Source: Lentimicrobiaceae bacterium (lineage in GTDB: Bacteria > Bacteroidota > Bacteroidia > Bacteroidales > F082). Taken from it: a stretch of DNA of 64,000 bases. The notes beneath the pieces were generated by a model that saw only the letters and a list, made by a program, of their open reading frames with translations, was not told the DNA's origin and ran no database searches. Position 1 is the stretch's first letter. Every line of letters begins with the position of its first letter. The stretch covers positions 1 to 64,000 of the forward strand of contig SUWT01000003.1 in the NCBI GenBank assembly GCA_015061335.1, in the 5' to 3' direction. A program made the translations under genes and the position numbers. Below are positions 18,009 through 27,089 of this stretch, in pieces.

Positions 18009-19209
18009 ATTTAAAATCTTTGTAAATCAAGTATTTGGCTCTTATGTTTTTGTAATCCTTAATGTTTTTGCTCCAAGTATTTCTGATTTCTTCTTCGCTT
18101 AAACCATTCTCAATTTGTTTTCTTAAAGTTTCGCTACCAGATAATTTGATAAAGAAATTGTTGAAAAAATCTGTTTGATTACTTAAACCATTATATGCTT
18201 TTATTAACCATGATAAATTTATTCTATCTGGATTCTCTTGATAATTATTTGCGTAATCTATAAGAAATTCGCCTCTGCATTCTTGATCGCAGTATAAAGG
18301 TGCTCTGTGTCCTTCTTTCTTTCTAGGGATAAAAGCAAATTCATCACTTATGAGAGGGTGTCCATAGACCTGAAACGGTTTTTCAGTGCCGCGACCTACA
18401 CTGACAATAGTACCCTCAAATAAACATAAGGAGGGATATAAATATACAGACTCCCAATTGGGAAGATTTGGTGAAGGCTTGACCGATAATTTATAAATAG
18501 AGTTTCTGTCATAATTTCCTAGAGGAATGACCTTCAATTCGCATTGTAAGCTGTCACTTAACCAAAATTCTCCATTAACCATTAAGGCGTATTCTCCAAT
18601 TGTGAGAGCATAGACTATGGGAACGGGATGTAAACCAACAAAAGAAATGTTTTCCTTTTCCATTATTGGTCCATCAATATAAAAACCATTTGGATTAGGC
18701 CTGTCTAAAACAATCATTGGAATATTGTTCTCGGCAGCAGCTTCCATGACGTATGTCATAGTGGAGATATATGTATAAAATCTTGTTCCAACATCTTGTA
18801 AATCAAATATTAAGATGTCAATATCCTCGAGTTGAGAGGAATCTGGTTTTTTGTTTTTCCCGTATAAAGAGATAATTGGAAGTTGAGTTTTTTCATCGAT
18901 GCTATTGTTTATTATAGCACCTTCGTCAGCAGAACCTCTGAAACCATGTTCAGGTGTAAATATTTTCTTTATCCTGATACCATGACTTAAAAGTGTATCA
19001 ATAAGATGAATTCCGTTGAAAATACTAGTCTGATTTGCTATTACTCCGACGTTTTTATCTTGAAGGTCTGATATATATAATTCTATACGGGAAGCTCCTA
19101 CAATAGCATCTTCCGCATCAATAATACTTCTTTTATTGTTGTTTTGTCCTTGTAAGTTTTGGCAGAAAAATAATAATAATGATAATAAAATAAAAAAAAA
19201 TCTTTGCAT
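18007..19209 (-). CDS. namZ: NamZ-type exo-beta-N-acetylmuramidase (DUF1343)
   Basis: A 400-residue exported protein; the N-terminus MQRFFFILLSLLLFFCQ is a signal peptide. The DUF1343 motifs are GVIANQTSIFNG, FTPEHGFRGSADEGA, ISLYGKNKKPDSSQL, DLQDVGTRFYTYISTM, LDRPNPNGFYIDGP, SVGRGTEKPFQVYGHP and the C-terminal LSWLIKAY. NamZ enzymes (B. subtilis YbbC and a Tannerella forsythia enzyme are characterised) release N-acetylmuramic acid from peptidoglycan fragments. The cysteine FFC in the signal could be read as a lipobox, but the residues around it fit poorly. Together with the AmgK-like and MurU-like genes at 38.6-40.8 kb it would feed MurNAc recycling. Confidence 0.9.
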   Translation of the reverse strand: MQRFFFILLSLLLFFCQNLQGQNNNKRSIIDAEDAIVGASRIELYISDLQDKNVGVIANQTSIFNGIHLIDTLLSHGIRIKKIFTPEHGFRGSADEGAIINNSIDEKTQLPIISLYGKNKKPDSSQLEDIDILIFDLQDVGTRFYTYISTMTYVMEAAAENNIPMIVLDRPNPNGFYIDGPIMEKENISFVGLHPVPIVYALTIGEYALMVNGEFWLSDSLQCELKVIPLGNYDRNSIYKLSVKPSPNLPNWESVYLYPSLCLFEGTIVSVGRGTEKPFQVYGHPLISDEFAFIPRKKEGHRAPLYCDQECRGEFLIDYANNYQENPDRINLSWLIKAYNGLSNQTDFFNNFFIKLSGSETLRKQIENGLSEEEIRNTWSKNIKDYKNIRAKYLIYKDFK

Positions 19210-19224
19210 ACTTAAATAAATGTT

Positions 19225-19232
19225 TATTTTTG
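19225..19232 (+). promoter_or_regulatory. -7 promoter element of the LolE-like permease gene
   Basis: TATTTTTG, 17 bases upstream of ATG 19249, in the 39-base divergent gap from namZ. Confidence 0.55.
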
Positions 19233-19248
19233 CAATGATAAGAAAAAA

Positions 19249-20469
19249 ATGAAAGCAACACGATTCATATCATCAAGAATTTTTTCATTGTCGAAAGATA
19301 ATCTTTCTTCGATAGTGATGAAAATAGCTATTATTAGTATCGCATTAGGATTGTCGATAATGCTGATTTCCATAGCGGTCGTAGTTGGTTTTAAAAATCA
19401 GATCAAGGATAAAGTCGTTGGTTTTGTCTCACCAATCCAAATACAGGTGCTCAATCAGAATGAGTCTATAGAAGAGACTCCTTTTGTATATGATAGTTTG
19501 TTAAAATCAAGATTGGATCATCCTTTTATTAGTCAGATTAATGCGACTGCTAATAAAGCCGGCATTATAAAAACCGATTCCGAGATTCATGGTATAATCC
19601 TTAAAGGTGTTGATAAAAACTATAATTGGAATTATATAAATTCCAATCTTATTACGGGAAATATACCTCAATATTCTGATAATGAACGCTCTAATGATGT
19701 CGTTGTTTCTAAGATCATTGCTGATAAGATGTTACTTGATATTGGTGACGAGGTTAGAATTTGGTTTGTCGGAGAAGATTTAAAAACTAGAGGTAGAAAA
19801 TTTATTGTAAAAGGCATTTATGAAACAGGACTTACAGAATGTGATGAGCGTTTCATATATTGTGACTTGAATCAGATTAGAAAATTGAATGGCTGGGATG
19901 ATAATCAGGTCGGACATCTGGAGGTTTTTTTGAATGATGATACAGATATTGATATAGCTAACAATATTATTTATTATAGTATTCCTGTTAATTTAATTGC
20001 CTATTCGGCTGATGATTTATATCCTCAGATATTTGACTGGCTTGAACTTCAAGATATGAATGTGGTGATAATCATAATATTAATGCTTCTGGTAGCTGGT
20101 ATTACAATAATAAGTATGTTATTGATAATTGTTCTTGAAAGAACTTCGACAATTGGAATTTTAAAATCTATGGGAGCTAATAACGCTTTTGTCAGGAGTA
20201 TTTTTTTACGACGTTCATGCAGATTATTGTTAATAGGTATGTTGATAGGTAATACATTTGGTATAGGTCTTTGTCTAATACAAAAATATACAAATATTAT
20301 AACATTATCGCCCGAATCTTATTATTTGTCATCAGTTCCCATAGAATTGAATGTATCATATATTTTGATGCTTAATATAGGTACGTTTATATTATGGGTT
20401 ATGATGATGCTTATTCCGACAGTAGTAATTAATAATATAAAACCGTCTAAATCAATACGTTTTGAGTAA
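19249..20469 (+). CDS. ABC transporter permease, LolC/LolE type
   Basis: A 406-residue four-helix permease of the MacB/FtsX/LolE class. Helix 1 lies at about 26-46 (IAIISIALGLSIMLISIAVV). A large periplasmic domain follows (about 50-265), with ILKGVDKNYNW and VVVSKIIADKMLLDIGDEV typical of the MacB-core fold. The FtsX domain then has helices at about 273-298, 322-345 and 370-395. The cytoplasmic coupling segment ERTSTIGILKSMGAN contacts the ATPase. In Bacteroidota a single LolE-like permease can pair with LolD, whose gene here is 12.6 kb away (5932-6588). Assignment to lipoprotein release is inferred; the family also includes export systems. Confidence 0.82.
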   Translation: MKATRFISSRIFSLSKDNLSSIVMKIAIISIALGLSIMLISIAVVVGFKNQIKDKVVGFVSPIQIQVLNQNESIEETPFVYDSLLKSRLDHPFISQINATANKAGIIKTDSEIHGIILKGVDKNYNWNYINSNLITGNIPQYSDNERSNDVVVSKIIADKMLLDIGDEVRIWFVGEDLKTRGRKFIVKGIYETGLTECDERFIYCDLNQIRKLNGWDDNQVGHLEVFLNDDTDIDIANNIIYYSIPVNLIAYSADDLYPQIFDWLELQDMNVVIIIILMLLVAGITIISMLLIIVLERTSTIGILKSMGANNAFVRSIFLRRSCRLLLIGMLIGNTFGIGLCLIQKYTNIITLSPESYYLSSVPIELNVSYILMLNIGTFILWVMMMLIPTVVINNIKPSKSIRFE

Positions 20470-20486
20470 CTTATAAAAAACACACT

Positions 20487-20939
20487 ATGAAAAATTTAAC
20501 AATTGAGCCTTTAAAAGGTTATGGTGACATTAAGTTTGGTATGTCAGTTGAAGAGATTATTAGGATGTTTGGTGAGCCTAGTAACCATGAAGAATTGGAG
20601 CCTTTGATGGAGGAGAATGAGAACTATTGCATTCTTTATGATTATGATGATGAAGATCTTTCTATATATTTTGAAGGAGTTTCTTCTATTGTTGTCGCAA
20701 ATATCTCAACAAAAAATGAGGATGCTACATTATTTGGAGAACGAATATATGATATGGATCGGAATCAGATAGTGGATCTGATGAAGAAAAACGGATATAA
20801 ATTTTTTGAGGAAGAGGAACAAGAAGGTGATACATGCATCATTTATGATGAGTTGATGCTCGACTTTTATTTTAAAGATGGAGAATTGATAGACGTATTA
20901 TGGGGTGTTATCGTTGATTCCCACGGAAACATTATCTAA
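20487..20939 (+). CDS. Small acidic protein with a SmpA/BamE-like opening
   Basis: 150 residues, soluble, strongly acidic, no signal peptide. The N-terminal segment GYGDIKFGMSVEEIIRMFGEPS resembles the 'G...G.t.eeV...lG.P' hairpin seen in SmpA/BamE-like and some immunity proteins. The second half (IYDMDRNQIVDLMKKNGYKFF and DELMLDFYFKDGELIDVLWGV) looks like a repeat of a similar two-strand unit. I do not recognise a named family. It follows the permease gene by 17 bases, probably in one operon, and its last four bases overlap the stop region of the convergent xerD gene. Confidence 0.7.
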   Translation: MKNLTIEPLKGYGDIKFGMSVEEIIRMFGEPSNHEELEPLMEENENYCILYDYDDEDLSIYFEGVSSIVVANISTKNEDATLFGERIYDMDRNQIVDLMKKNGYKFFEEEEQEGDTCIIYDELMLDFYFKDGELIDVLWGVIVDSHGNII

Positions 20940-21850
20940 TATTCTTTCATTTTAAATCTTGGATGATATTCTGAAATAACCTCTCGTAGATATTGATCAG
21001 AAATATGAGTATAAACTTCGGTAGTAGTGATACTGGAGTGTCCTAGCATTTGTTGTACGGCTCTTAAATCAGCACCTCCTTCAAGAAGATGTGTCGCGAA
21101 GGAATGTCTAAATGTATGAGGACCAATGGTTTTGTTAACACCTGCTTTTTCAGCGTATTTTTTTATCATGATAAAAATCATTTGCCTGCTCAATGCAGTT
21201 CCTCTTTTATTGATAAAAACTATATCTGTATATTTAGGATCTATGTATTGGCGTCTTCTTTCGTTCTCAATATAAAGATCTATAGTTTTCAGAGTAGATC
21301 TGGCGATTGGAATTAATCTTTCCTTATTCCCTTTACCTAAGACTCTTATAAATTCATCTTTATTATATATGTTGCTTATTCTCAGTGATATAATTTCTGA
21401 TACTCTTAATCCGCAAGCATATAACACCTCAATAATTGCTTTATTTCTGTGACCAAATTGTTGACTAAGATCAATGGCATTAATAATTGAGATTATCTCA
21501 TTATATGATAAAACATCAGGAAGATGTCGTCCAATACTTGGAGAGCTAATTAATATTGTAGGGTTTTCTTCTACGATTTTTTCCTGGATAAGAAATTTGT
21601 AAAATTTTTTTATACCTGATAATATTCTTGCCTGAGATCCTGGCGACATTCCCAGTTCATATAAGTAAGCTAGAAAGGATTCGATGTCATCTAGATGTAT
21701 TCCCTTTATATGCATACTATGGTTTACACCTTGCAGATATTGCATAAAAGTCTCAATATCATGGGAATAAGCAATTATACTATTCTCTGACAATGATTGC
21801 TCCAGCCTTAAGTAGTCAATAAAGTGTTTTATGAGATATTTGTCAAACAT
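20936..21850 (-). CDS. xerD: Tyrosine recombinase XerD
   Basis: 304 residues from ATG 21850. A longer frame to 21973 adds a Phe/Ile-rich stretch encoded by the divergent promoter region and is rejected. The SAM-like N-terminal domain (FIDYLRLEQSLSENSIIAY) is followed by the catalytic domain: Arg in ACGLRVSEIISL, Lys in GKGNKERLIPI, HTFRHSFATHLLEGG (His-x2-Arg), then GHSSITTTEVYTHIS (His and the nucleophile Tyr). XerD with XerC resolves chromosome dimers at dif. No mobile element surrounds it, so this is the housekeeping gene rather than an integrase. A dif site was not recognised in the window. Confidence 0.92.
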   Translation of the reverse strand: MFDKYLIKHFIDYLRLEQSLSENSIIAYSHDIETFMQYLQGVNHSMHIKGIHLDDIESFLAYLYELGMSPGSQARILSGIKKFYKFLIQEKIVEENPTILISSPSIGRHLPDVLSYNEIISIINAIDLSQQFGHRNKAIIEVLYACGLRVSEIISLRISNIYNKDEFIRVLGKGNKERLIPIARSTLKTIDLYIENERRRQYIDPKYTDIVFINKRGTALSRQMIFIMIKKYAEKAGVNKTIGPHTFRHSFATHLLEGGADLRAVQQMLGHSSITTTEVYTHISDQYLREVISEYHPRFKMKEY

Positions 21851-21909
21851 TTTTTTTGCAAAAATGTGAAATATTATGATATGAATTATAAAGAATGCAA
21901 AAAAAAATG

Positions 21910-21917
21910 TAATTTTG
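21910..21917 (+). promoter_or_regulatory. -7 promoter element of the Omp28-like gene
   Basis: TAATTTTG, 34 bases before ATG 21952. Confidence 0.6.
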
Positions 21918-21951
21918 CCACAAAATAATTTATAAATCAAAATTGACAGAA

Positions 21952-23589
21952 ATGAAGAATTTTTTATTAGCATTTATTGCAACAGTGTTGATTAGTAGTA
22001 CTCTTTCAGCACAGAATGTAGCACGTGAGTGTGTTTTATTCGAAGTTTTTACTGGTGTTAATTGTCCCTATTGTCCTGCTGCCGCTAATGGTATCGCAGA
22101 AATGTTGGAGGAAGGTTTGTCAATAGCTCCTATTGCTTATCATACAAATGCTTTTTCAACAGACCAGTTTTATACATCAGAAACAAATGCAAGAGCTTCT
22201 TACTATGGTATCAATAGCTATCCAACATTAAAAGCTGATGGTAAATTGACTAAAGCAGGTGGAGGAAGTGCGTCACAATCAATGTATAGCCAATATATTT
22301 CATTCTATAATCAACGTATAGCTATAGAAAGCCCTTTTACAATTGACCTTTCATTCGACTATCATTCAGGAACACAATGTGAGGCAAAAGCTGTTGTCAC
22401 TCAGGTCGGAGATTGTGCAGGTACAGATGTCAGAGTGTTTATTGTTATGACAGAATCACACATCCAACGTCCATGGCAAGGTATGCAAGAAGTAAATTTT
22501 GTTGTACGTGATATTATTCCAAATCAAAATGGAACTCCGTTTACTGGTGGCACTCAAGAGATTACAGGTTTGTTCGATATGGGTGGTTACAATAAAGAAA
22601 ATTGTGAACTCGTTGCGTGGGTGCAAAATTATTCAGGAGATAAAGAAGTTTATCAGGCTGTAAGACTTTCTATAGCTGAGACAGCTGCTCAATATGATAT
22701 GGGAGTAGTAAAGGTTGAAGAAGAAATTCCACAAAATTGTTCAGGATTAATGACTCCTCGTTTTACAATTAAGAATTATGGTTCTGAGACATTAAACAAT
22801 GTTTTATTTGAAATCACAGATGATGCAGGAAATGATTTGGGCGTATATGAATGGGAAGGTAGTTTACAACAAGGTCAAGAAACAGAATTCATTATCCCGG
22901 AAATTAATTTCGGAGGCGCTTCTTCATTGACTATTTCCGCAACAGATTTGAATAACGGTAATGCTGATCAATATTCATTTGATAATAATTATTCTATTAC
23001 ATTTGAACAGCCAGAAGATCTCGCTGATGGTTATATGAAAATACAATTGAGAACAGGTTCAGATCCGGAGAACTTCAGTATTGAAATTAAGAATATGGAA
23101 ACAGAAGAAATAATACATACTTTCACATACGAAGAATCTGGAGATGCATATCAGGAAGATATATATTTGCCACAATTAGGTTGTTATCGTGTAACTTTCA
23201 GAAACACAGAAGGTAACGGAATGGGCGGAGGATTTTTCGGTATTAAGAATAAGGATAATGAGACTATCTTTATGGGTAGCAATACTGAAAATAAATTTAG
23301 ATATGAGCTCGCTGTAGAATTAACATATAGCGTTGAAGGTCTGGAAGATGTCAGAATTAGCGATTATAATATTTTCCCTAACCCAGCTTCATCTGTAATA
23401 AATGTAAACGCTAACAATTTAAGCAAGATAGAAGTCTATAATAGTGTAGGTCAATTGATATATGTACAGGATGTAGATCATGATAATGTTGTAATTAATT
23501 CAGAATCATGGGTTAATGGATTGTATTACATTAACTTGGAAACATCAGATGGTGCTAAGATATCACAAAAAGTTGTAGTTAATAACTAA
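21952..23589 (+). CDS. Omp28-like secreted protein with type IX sorting domain
   Basis: About 545 residues from ATG 21952 (an in-frame TTG lies nine bases upstream). Signal peptide MKNFLLAFIATVLISSTLSAQ. Residues about 10-230 follow the Omp28 pattern: LFEVFTGVNCPYCPAAANGIAEM contains a CPYC thioredoxin-like motif, followed by APIAYHTNAFS and later VFIVMTESHIQRPWQG. A middle beta-sandwich region follows. The final 75 residues start with NIFPNPASSVINVNANN, include IEVYNSVGQLIYVQDV and end IINSESWVNGLYYI-like/ISQKVVVNN, the classical type-A C-terminal sorting signal of the type IX secretion system. The protein is thus expected on the cell surface or outside. The CPYC pair could support redox activity, but that is unproven. 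Confidence 0.88.
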   Translation: MKNFLLAFIATVLISSTLSAQNVARECVLFEVFTGVNCPYCPAAANGIAEMLEEGLSIAPIAYHTNAFSTDQFYTSETNARASYYGINSYPTLKADGKLTKAGGGSASQSMYSQYISFYNQRIAIESPFTIDLSFDYHSGTQCEAKAVVTQVGDCAGTDVRVFIVMTESHIQRPWQGMQEVNFVVRDIIPNQNGTPFTGGTQEITGLFDMGGYNKENCELVAWVQNYSGDKEVYQAVRLSIAETAAQYDMGVVKVEEEIPQNCSGLMTPRFTIKNYGSETLNNVLFEITDDAGNDLGVYEWEGSLQQGQETEFIIPEINFGGASSLTISATDLNNGNADQYSFDNNYSITFEQPEDLADGYMKIQLRTGSDPENFSIEIKNMETEEIIHTFTYEESGDAYQEDIYLPQLGCYRVTFRNTEGNGMGGGFFGIKNKDNETIFMGSNTENKFRYELAVELTYSVEGLEDVRISDYNIFPNPASSVINVNANNLSKIEVYNSVGQLIYVQDVDHDNVVINSESWVNGLYYINLETSDGAKISQKVVVNN

Positions 23590-23613
23590 AATGTTTTTAA
23601 TATAAGATAATGG

Positions 23614-23646
23614 AGACGTCATTTTTATGGCGTCTTTATTTTTTAA
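23614..23646 (+). terminator. Terminator between the Omp28-like gene and mpl
   Basis: Nine-bp stem (23614-23622 with 23627-23635, one G-T pair), four-T loop, then a T-rich tract. It argues that mpl starts at the ATG at 23658, not at an in-frame ATG (23610) inside or before the hairpin. Confidence 0.75.
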
Positions 23647-23657
23647 ATATAATCTAT

Positions 23658-25013
23658 ATGAAGAAAGTTCATTTTATAGCAATAGGTGGTAGTGCAATGC
23701 ATAATCTTGCAATTGCTTTGCATAGAAAAGGATATGTGGTGACAGGTTCTGATGATGAGATATTTGAACCATCAAGATCTCGTTTAAAGAATGAAGGTAT
23801 ATTACCTGAAGAACTTGGATGGCATCCCGAGAAATTGGATTCTTCCTACGAAGCTGTTATTTTAGGAATGCATGCAAGAGTTGATAATCCAGAACTTCTT
23901 AAAGCACAGGAACTTGGCTTGAAAATTTATTCATATCCTGAATATCTTTACGAACAGTCAAAAGACAAGATTAGAATAGTGATAGGGGGTAGTCATGGCA
24001 AAACTACAATTACTTCTATGATTCTTCATGTATTGAAATATGCTGGTATAGAAACCGATTTTATGGTAGGAGCGCAACTTGATGGTTTTGATGTAATGGT
24101 AAGATTGAGTGAGACGGCAAAATATATGGTAATAGAAGGTGATGAGTATCTTACATCTCCCATAGATAGGGTGCCTAAGTTTCATAAATACCATCCTCAT
24201 ATAGCTGTGATAAGTGGAATAGGTTGGGATCATGTTAATGTTTTTCCAACTTTTGAATCTTATATTGAGCAATTCAGAATTTTTGTGCAAACAATAGAGG
24301 AGGGGGGATGTCTTATATATGATAAAAATGATAATGAAGCATGCAAAATCGCACATGATTCTGAAATAAAATCTTTTGCTTATGATATTCATAATTATTG
24401 TAATGATAATGGTCAGGTGTATTTGTTAGTTGGAGATGAATTAATTAGAATCAAGCTGTTTGGCGAGCATAATATGAAGAATATTAATGCTGCATATAAT
24501 GTATGCAAACAGTTGAATATCAGTGATAAAATCTTTTATGAAGCAATCTCAACATTTAAAGGCGCTTCAAGAAGATTGGAGCTTATTCTTGATAATCATA
24601 TTAATAATAATCTATTATTCAGAGATTTTGCTCATGCGCCATCAAAGGTGTTGGCAACAGTTAAAGCTCTTAGAGAACAATTCCCCAATCAATTTTTACT
24701 TGTGGTTTTTGAACTACATACGTATAGTAGTTTGAGTGAATTTTTTATAGATCATTATAATAAATGTTTGGATGATTGTGATAAGGCGATAGTTTTTTAT
24801 GATCCGCATGCGGTGGCTATCAAGCACTTAGAGATGATGACTGATGACAGAATTAAGGTAGGGTTCTCCCGCGATGATTTGGATGTCGTTCACTCAAAAG
24901 TTGAATTAGTGGAAGTATTAAACAAATTACCTAAGGAGAATATGATTGTTGGTTTTATGAGTTCGGGTGATTTTAATGGACTTACTATAGATGATCTGCG
25001 TCTTATTTATTGA
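23658..25013 (+). CDS. mpl: Mpl, murein tripeptide ligase
   Basis: About 451 residues from ATG 23658; the longer frame from 23610 overlaps the terminator hairpin. Mpl joins recycled L-Ala-gamma-D-Glu-meso-DAP to UDP-MurNAc. Visible are the N-terminal Rossmann-like HFIAIGGSAMHNLAIALHRKG, the Mur-ligase P-loop GGSHGKTTITSMI, the acidic IEGDEYLTSPID, the ISGIGWDHVNVFPT segment, and the central FKGASRRLELI with the ligase-domain FRDFAHAPSKVLATVKALR. These distinguish it from MurC, which shares the fold. It supports an active peptidoglycan recycling route alongside NamZ and the AmgK/MurU-like pair. No promoter element of the TAnnTTTG type is obvious. Confidence 0.93.
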   Translation: MKKVHFIAIGGSAMHNLAIALHRKGYVVTGSDDEIFEPSRSRLKNEGILPEELGWHPEKLDSSYEAVILGMHARVDNPELLKAQELGLKIYSYPEYLYEQSKDKIRIVIGGSHGKTTITSMILHVLKYAGIETDFMVGAQLDGFDVMVRLSETAKYMVIEGDEYLTSPIDRVPKFHKYHPHIAVISGIGWDHVNVFPTFESYIEQFRIFVQTIEEGGCLIYDKNDNEACKIAHDSEIKSFAYDIHNYCNDNGQVYLLVGDELIRIKLFGEHNMKNINAAYNVCKQLNISDKIFYEAISTFKGASRRLELILDNHINNNLLFRDFAHAPSKVLATVKALREQFPNQFLLVVFELHTYSSLSEFFIDHYNKCLDDCDKAIVFYDPHAVAIKHLEMMTDDRIKVGFSRDDLDVVHSKVELVEVLNKLPKENMIVGFMSSGDFNGLTIDDLRLIY

Positions 25014-25044
25014 TTAAGGAAATCTGAATAAATGACGATTCATG

Positions 25045-25076
25045 TTGAGACGTGTCAATGCATTGACACGTCTCAA
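25045..25076. repeat. Perfect 32-bp palindrome (dispersed repeat or terminator)
   Basis: Two perfectly complementary 16-base arms (25045-25060 and 25061-25076) with no spacer; each arm contains GAGACGTGTCAATG. It lies between the convergent mpl and rho genes and could terminate both. It resembles the dispersed palindromes beginning GTAGAGACG that are common between genes in many bacteria. A single half-site (GTAGAGACGTATCAATG) occurs after gltS at 47053-47069. Confidence 0.75.
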
Positions 25077-25094
25077 GTTTTATAATGTGTATTA

Positions 25095-26870
25095 TTATTT
25101 ATCTATTGTAGCAAGAAATTCCTCATTGGAATGTGTTTTTGATATTCTGTCTTTAAGAAATTCCATTGCTTCGACAGGAGTCATATCGGCGAAGTGATTG
25201 CGGAGAGCCCAGACTCTTGCGAGAGTACGTTCGTCAACCAATAGATCATCGCGGCGTGTTCCAGAAGCAACAATATCTATGGCAGGATATATACGTTTAT
25301 TTGATAATCTACGGTCGAGTTGTAATTCCATATTACCTGTGCCTTTGAACTCTTCGAAGATGACTTCATCCATTTTTGAACCAGTATCGATCAATGCTGT
25401 TGCTAAGATTGTCAGTGAGCCTCCGTTTTCTATGTTACGAGCGGCACCGAAGAATCTCTTTGGTTTTTGAAGAGCATTCGCTTCAACGCCACCAGATAAA
25501 ACTTTTCCTGAAGCAGGAGATACGGTATTGAAAGCACGGGCAAGACGGGTGATAGAATCTAATAAGATTACTACATCGTGACCGCATTCTGTCAGTCTTT
25601 TAGCTTTTTCAAGAACTATATTGGCAATTTTTACATGTTTTTCTGCAGGTTCGTCAAATGTTGAAGAAATTACTTCTGCATTAACACTTCTAGCCATGTC
25701 TGTGACTTCTTCCGGACGTTCGTCAATTAATAAAATAATGAGATAAACCTCGGGATGATTAGCGGCAATAGCGTTAGCCACTTCCTTTAGTAGAACGGTT
25801 TTACCAGTCTTTGGTTGAGCCACAATAAGACCACGTTGACCTTTTCCTATAGGAGCAAACAAGTCCATTACTCTTGTAGAAACGCTGCTACCGGCATGAG
25901 ATGTTAGATTGAATTTTTCTGTAGGGAAAAGTGGAGTTAGGAAGTCAAATGGAATACGGTCACGGACTTGTTCAGGTGTTAATCCGTTTATCTTTAATAC
26001 TTTTATAAGAGGGAAGTATTTCTCGCCTGATTTTGGAGGTCTGATAACACCTAAGATGCTATCACCTGTTTTAAGTCCAAATAATTTAATCTGTGACTGT
26101 GATACATAGATGTCATCAGGGGAGTTGAGGTAATTATAGTCAGACGAACGTAGAAATCCATATCCATCAGACATTATTTCCAAGACACCTTCAGCTTGAA
26201 CTACAGCGTCAAACTCATTTATTATATCTTCTTTTTTGGTTTGAGCAGGCTCTTCAACATTGTTTTTGTTGATATTATCGTTGTTTGACTTATTTGAATG
26301 TTTATTGTCGTTATTGATATTTTCATAAATTGCAGTTTTTTCTTCAACAATAATATCTGTTGTTTCTTCTGTTTCTGTTATATTTTGATTTAATATCTCA
26401 TTTTCAGTATCTACAACTTTATTATTTGCAAATGATGAAACGTGTTGAACTTTGTTTTGCTCATTATCATTATCGATTGTTGTCTTAACGATATCGGTGC
26501 GTTTCCCTATTCTAGGGCGTTTTTCGCGTTTAGGTTTTGAATCTGTCGTATTAACTTCTGTTTTGATTTCTGGCTTATCAGTTTTATTATCAATATCTTC
26601 AACAATTTTATCTTCTTTTTTGCCAGGAGCTGAAGTCGCGACTTTTCTGCCTCTTTTACGTGGCGCATCCTTAACAACAGGTGTATCTGCAGTTTGTTCT
26701 TCTTTGGAAATTACTTTGTTGGGAATAATATCAGGGTGAACAGCTTGATGATCAATGATGCTATAAACTAAATCTTCCTTTGGTACATTGATATTGTCAA
26801 TTCCTAACTGAAGAGCAATCTCTTTAAGTTCAACTAACGATTTTTCGTTTAGTTCGTAAATGTCGTACAT
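25095..26870 (-). CDS. rho: Transcription termination factor Rho with long disordered insert
   Basis: A 591-residue Rho, the hexameric RNA helicase that ends transcription. An N-terminal Rho_N helix bundle ([19 protein letters not shown]) is followed by about 160 residues of low-complexity Lys/Glu/Asn/Thr sequence (about 55-215). Then come the RNA-binding cold-shock-like domain ([20 protein letters not shown]) and the ATPase core with Walker [36 protein letters not shown] and the R-loop/Q-loop segment [20 protein letters not shown]. Such an insert is typical of Bacteroidota; in B. thetaiotaomicron the disordered region has been reported to drive phase separation. Transcribed with a leader of about 105 bases from 26983-26990. 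Confidence 0.97.
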   Translation of the reverse strand: MYDIYELNEKSLVELKEIALQLGIDNINVPKEDLVYSIIDHQAVHPDIIPNKVISKEEQTADTPVVKDAPRKRGRKVATSAPGKKEDKIVEDIDNKTDKPEIKTEVNTTDSKPKREKRPRIGKRTDIVKTTIDNDNEQNKVQHVSSFANNKVVDTENEILNQNITETEETTDIIVEEKTAIYENINNDNKHSNKSNNDNINKNNVEEPAQTKKEDIINEFDAVVQAEGVLEIMSDGYGFLRSSDYNYLNSPDDIYVSQSQIKLFGLKTGDSILGVIRPPKSGEKYFPLIKVLKINGLTPEQVRDRIPFDFLTPLFPTEKFNLTSHAGSSVSTRVMDLFAPIGKGQRGLIVAQPKTGKTVLLKEVANAIAANHPEVYLIILLIDERPEEVTDMARSVNAEVISSTFDEPAEKHVKIANIVLEKAKRLTECGHDVVILLDSITRLARAFNTVSPASGKVLSGGVEANALQKPKRFFGAARNIENGGSLTILATALIDTGSKMDEVIFEEFKGTGNMELQLDRRLSNKRIYPAIDIVASGTRRDDLLVDERTLARVWALRNHFADMTPVEAMEFLKDRISKTHSNEEFLATIDK

Positions 26871-26982
26871 AGAATTTCCCTTTTGGATTTTGTTAAAATA
26901 AGGAACTTTATTTGAAAAATTGAGAAAATGAACATTTTCTCTTGTTAAACAATAATAAGTGCTGATTGTTCGATCAACAGTG
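26871..26982 (-). promoter_or_regulatory. Leader of rho with a palindrome
   Basis: About 105 untranslated bases between the predicted start of transcription and the rho ATG. It holds a perfect inverted repeat, GAGAAAATG at 26922-26930 with CATTTTCTC at 26933-26941. Rho is autoregulated by leader termination in several bacteria, so the leader could have that role here (inference). Confidence 0.4.
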
Positions 26983-26990
26983 CAAAGATA
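26983..26990 (-). promoter_or_regulatory. -7 promoter element of rho
   Basis: TATCTTTG on the minus strand, 112 bases upstream of the ATG. Confidence 0.6.
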
Positions 26991-27058
26991 CTACAATTTC
27001 TTGAAAAACCAAGCGTTTTAAATAAATTTAAAAAAAATATTTTTATTAAAAATATCAT

Positions 27059-27066
27059 TATCTTTG
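27059..27066 (+). promoter_or_regulatory. -7 promoter element of the DUF4293 gene
   Basis: TATCTTTG, 23 bases before ATG 27090. Confidence 0.65.
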
Positions 27067-27089
27067 CAGAAAAAATAAAAATAATACTT

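Noticed and set aside
21089-21973. N-terminal extension of xerD to 21973
   Set aside because: The added residues are Phe/Ile-rich and encoded by the divergent promoter region; the XerD family starts at MFDKYLIKHF (21850).
23610-23657. Earlier ATG for mpl at 23610
   Set aside because: It lies at the base of the terminator hairpin of the upstream gene; ATG 23658 starts exactly at the conserved MKKVHFIAIGG.
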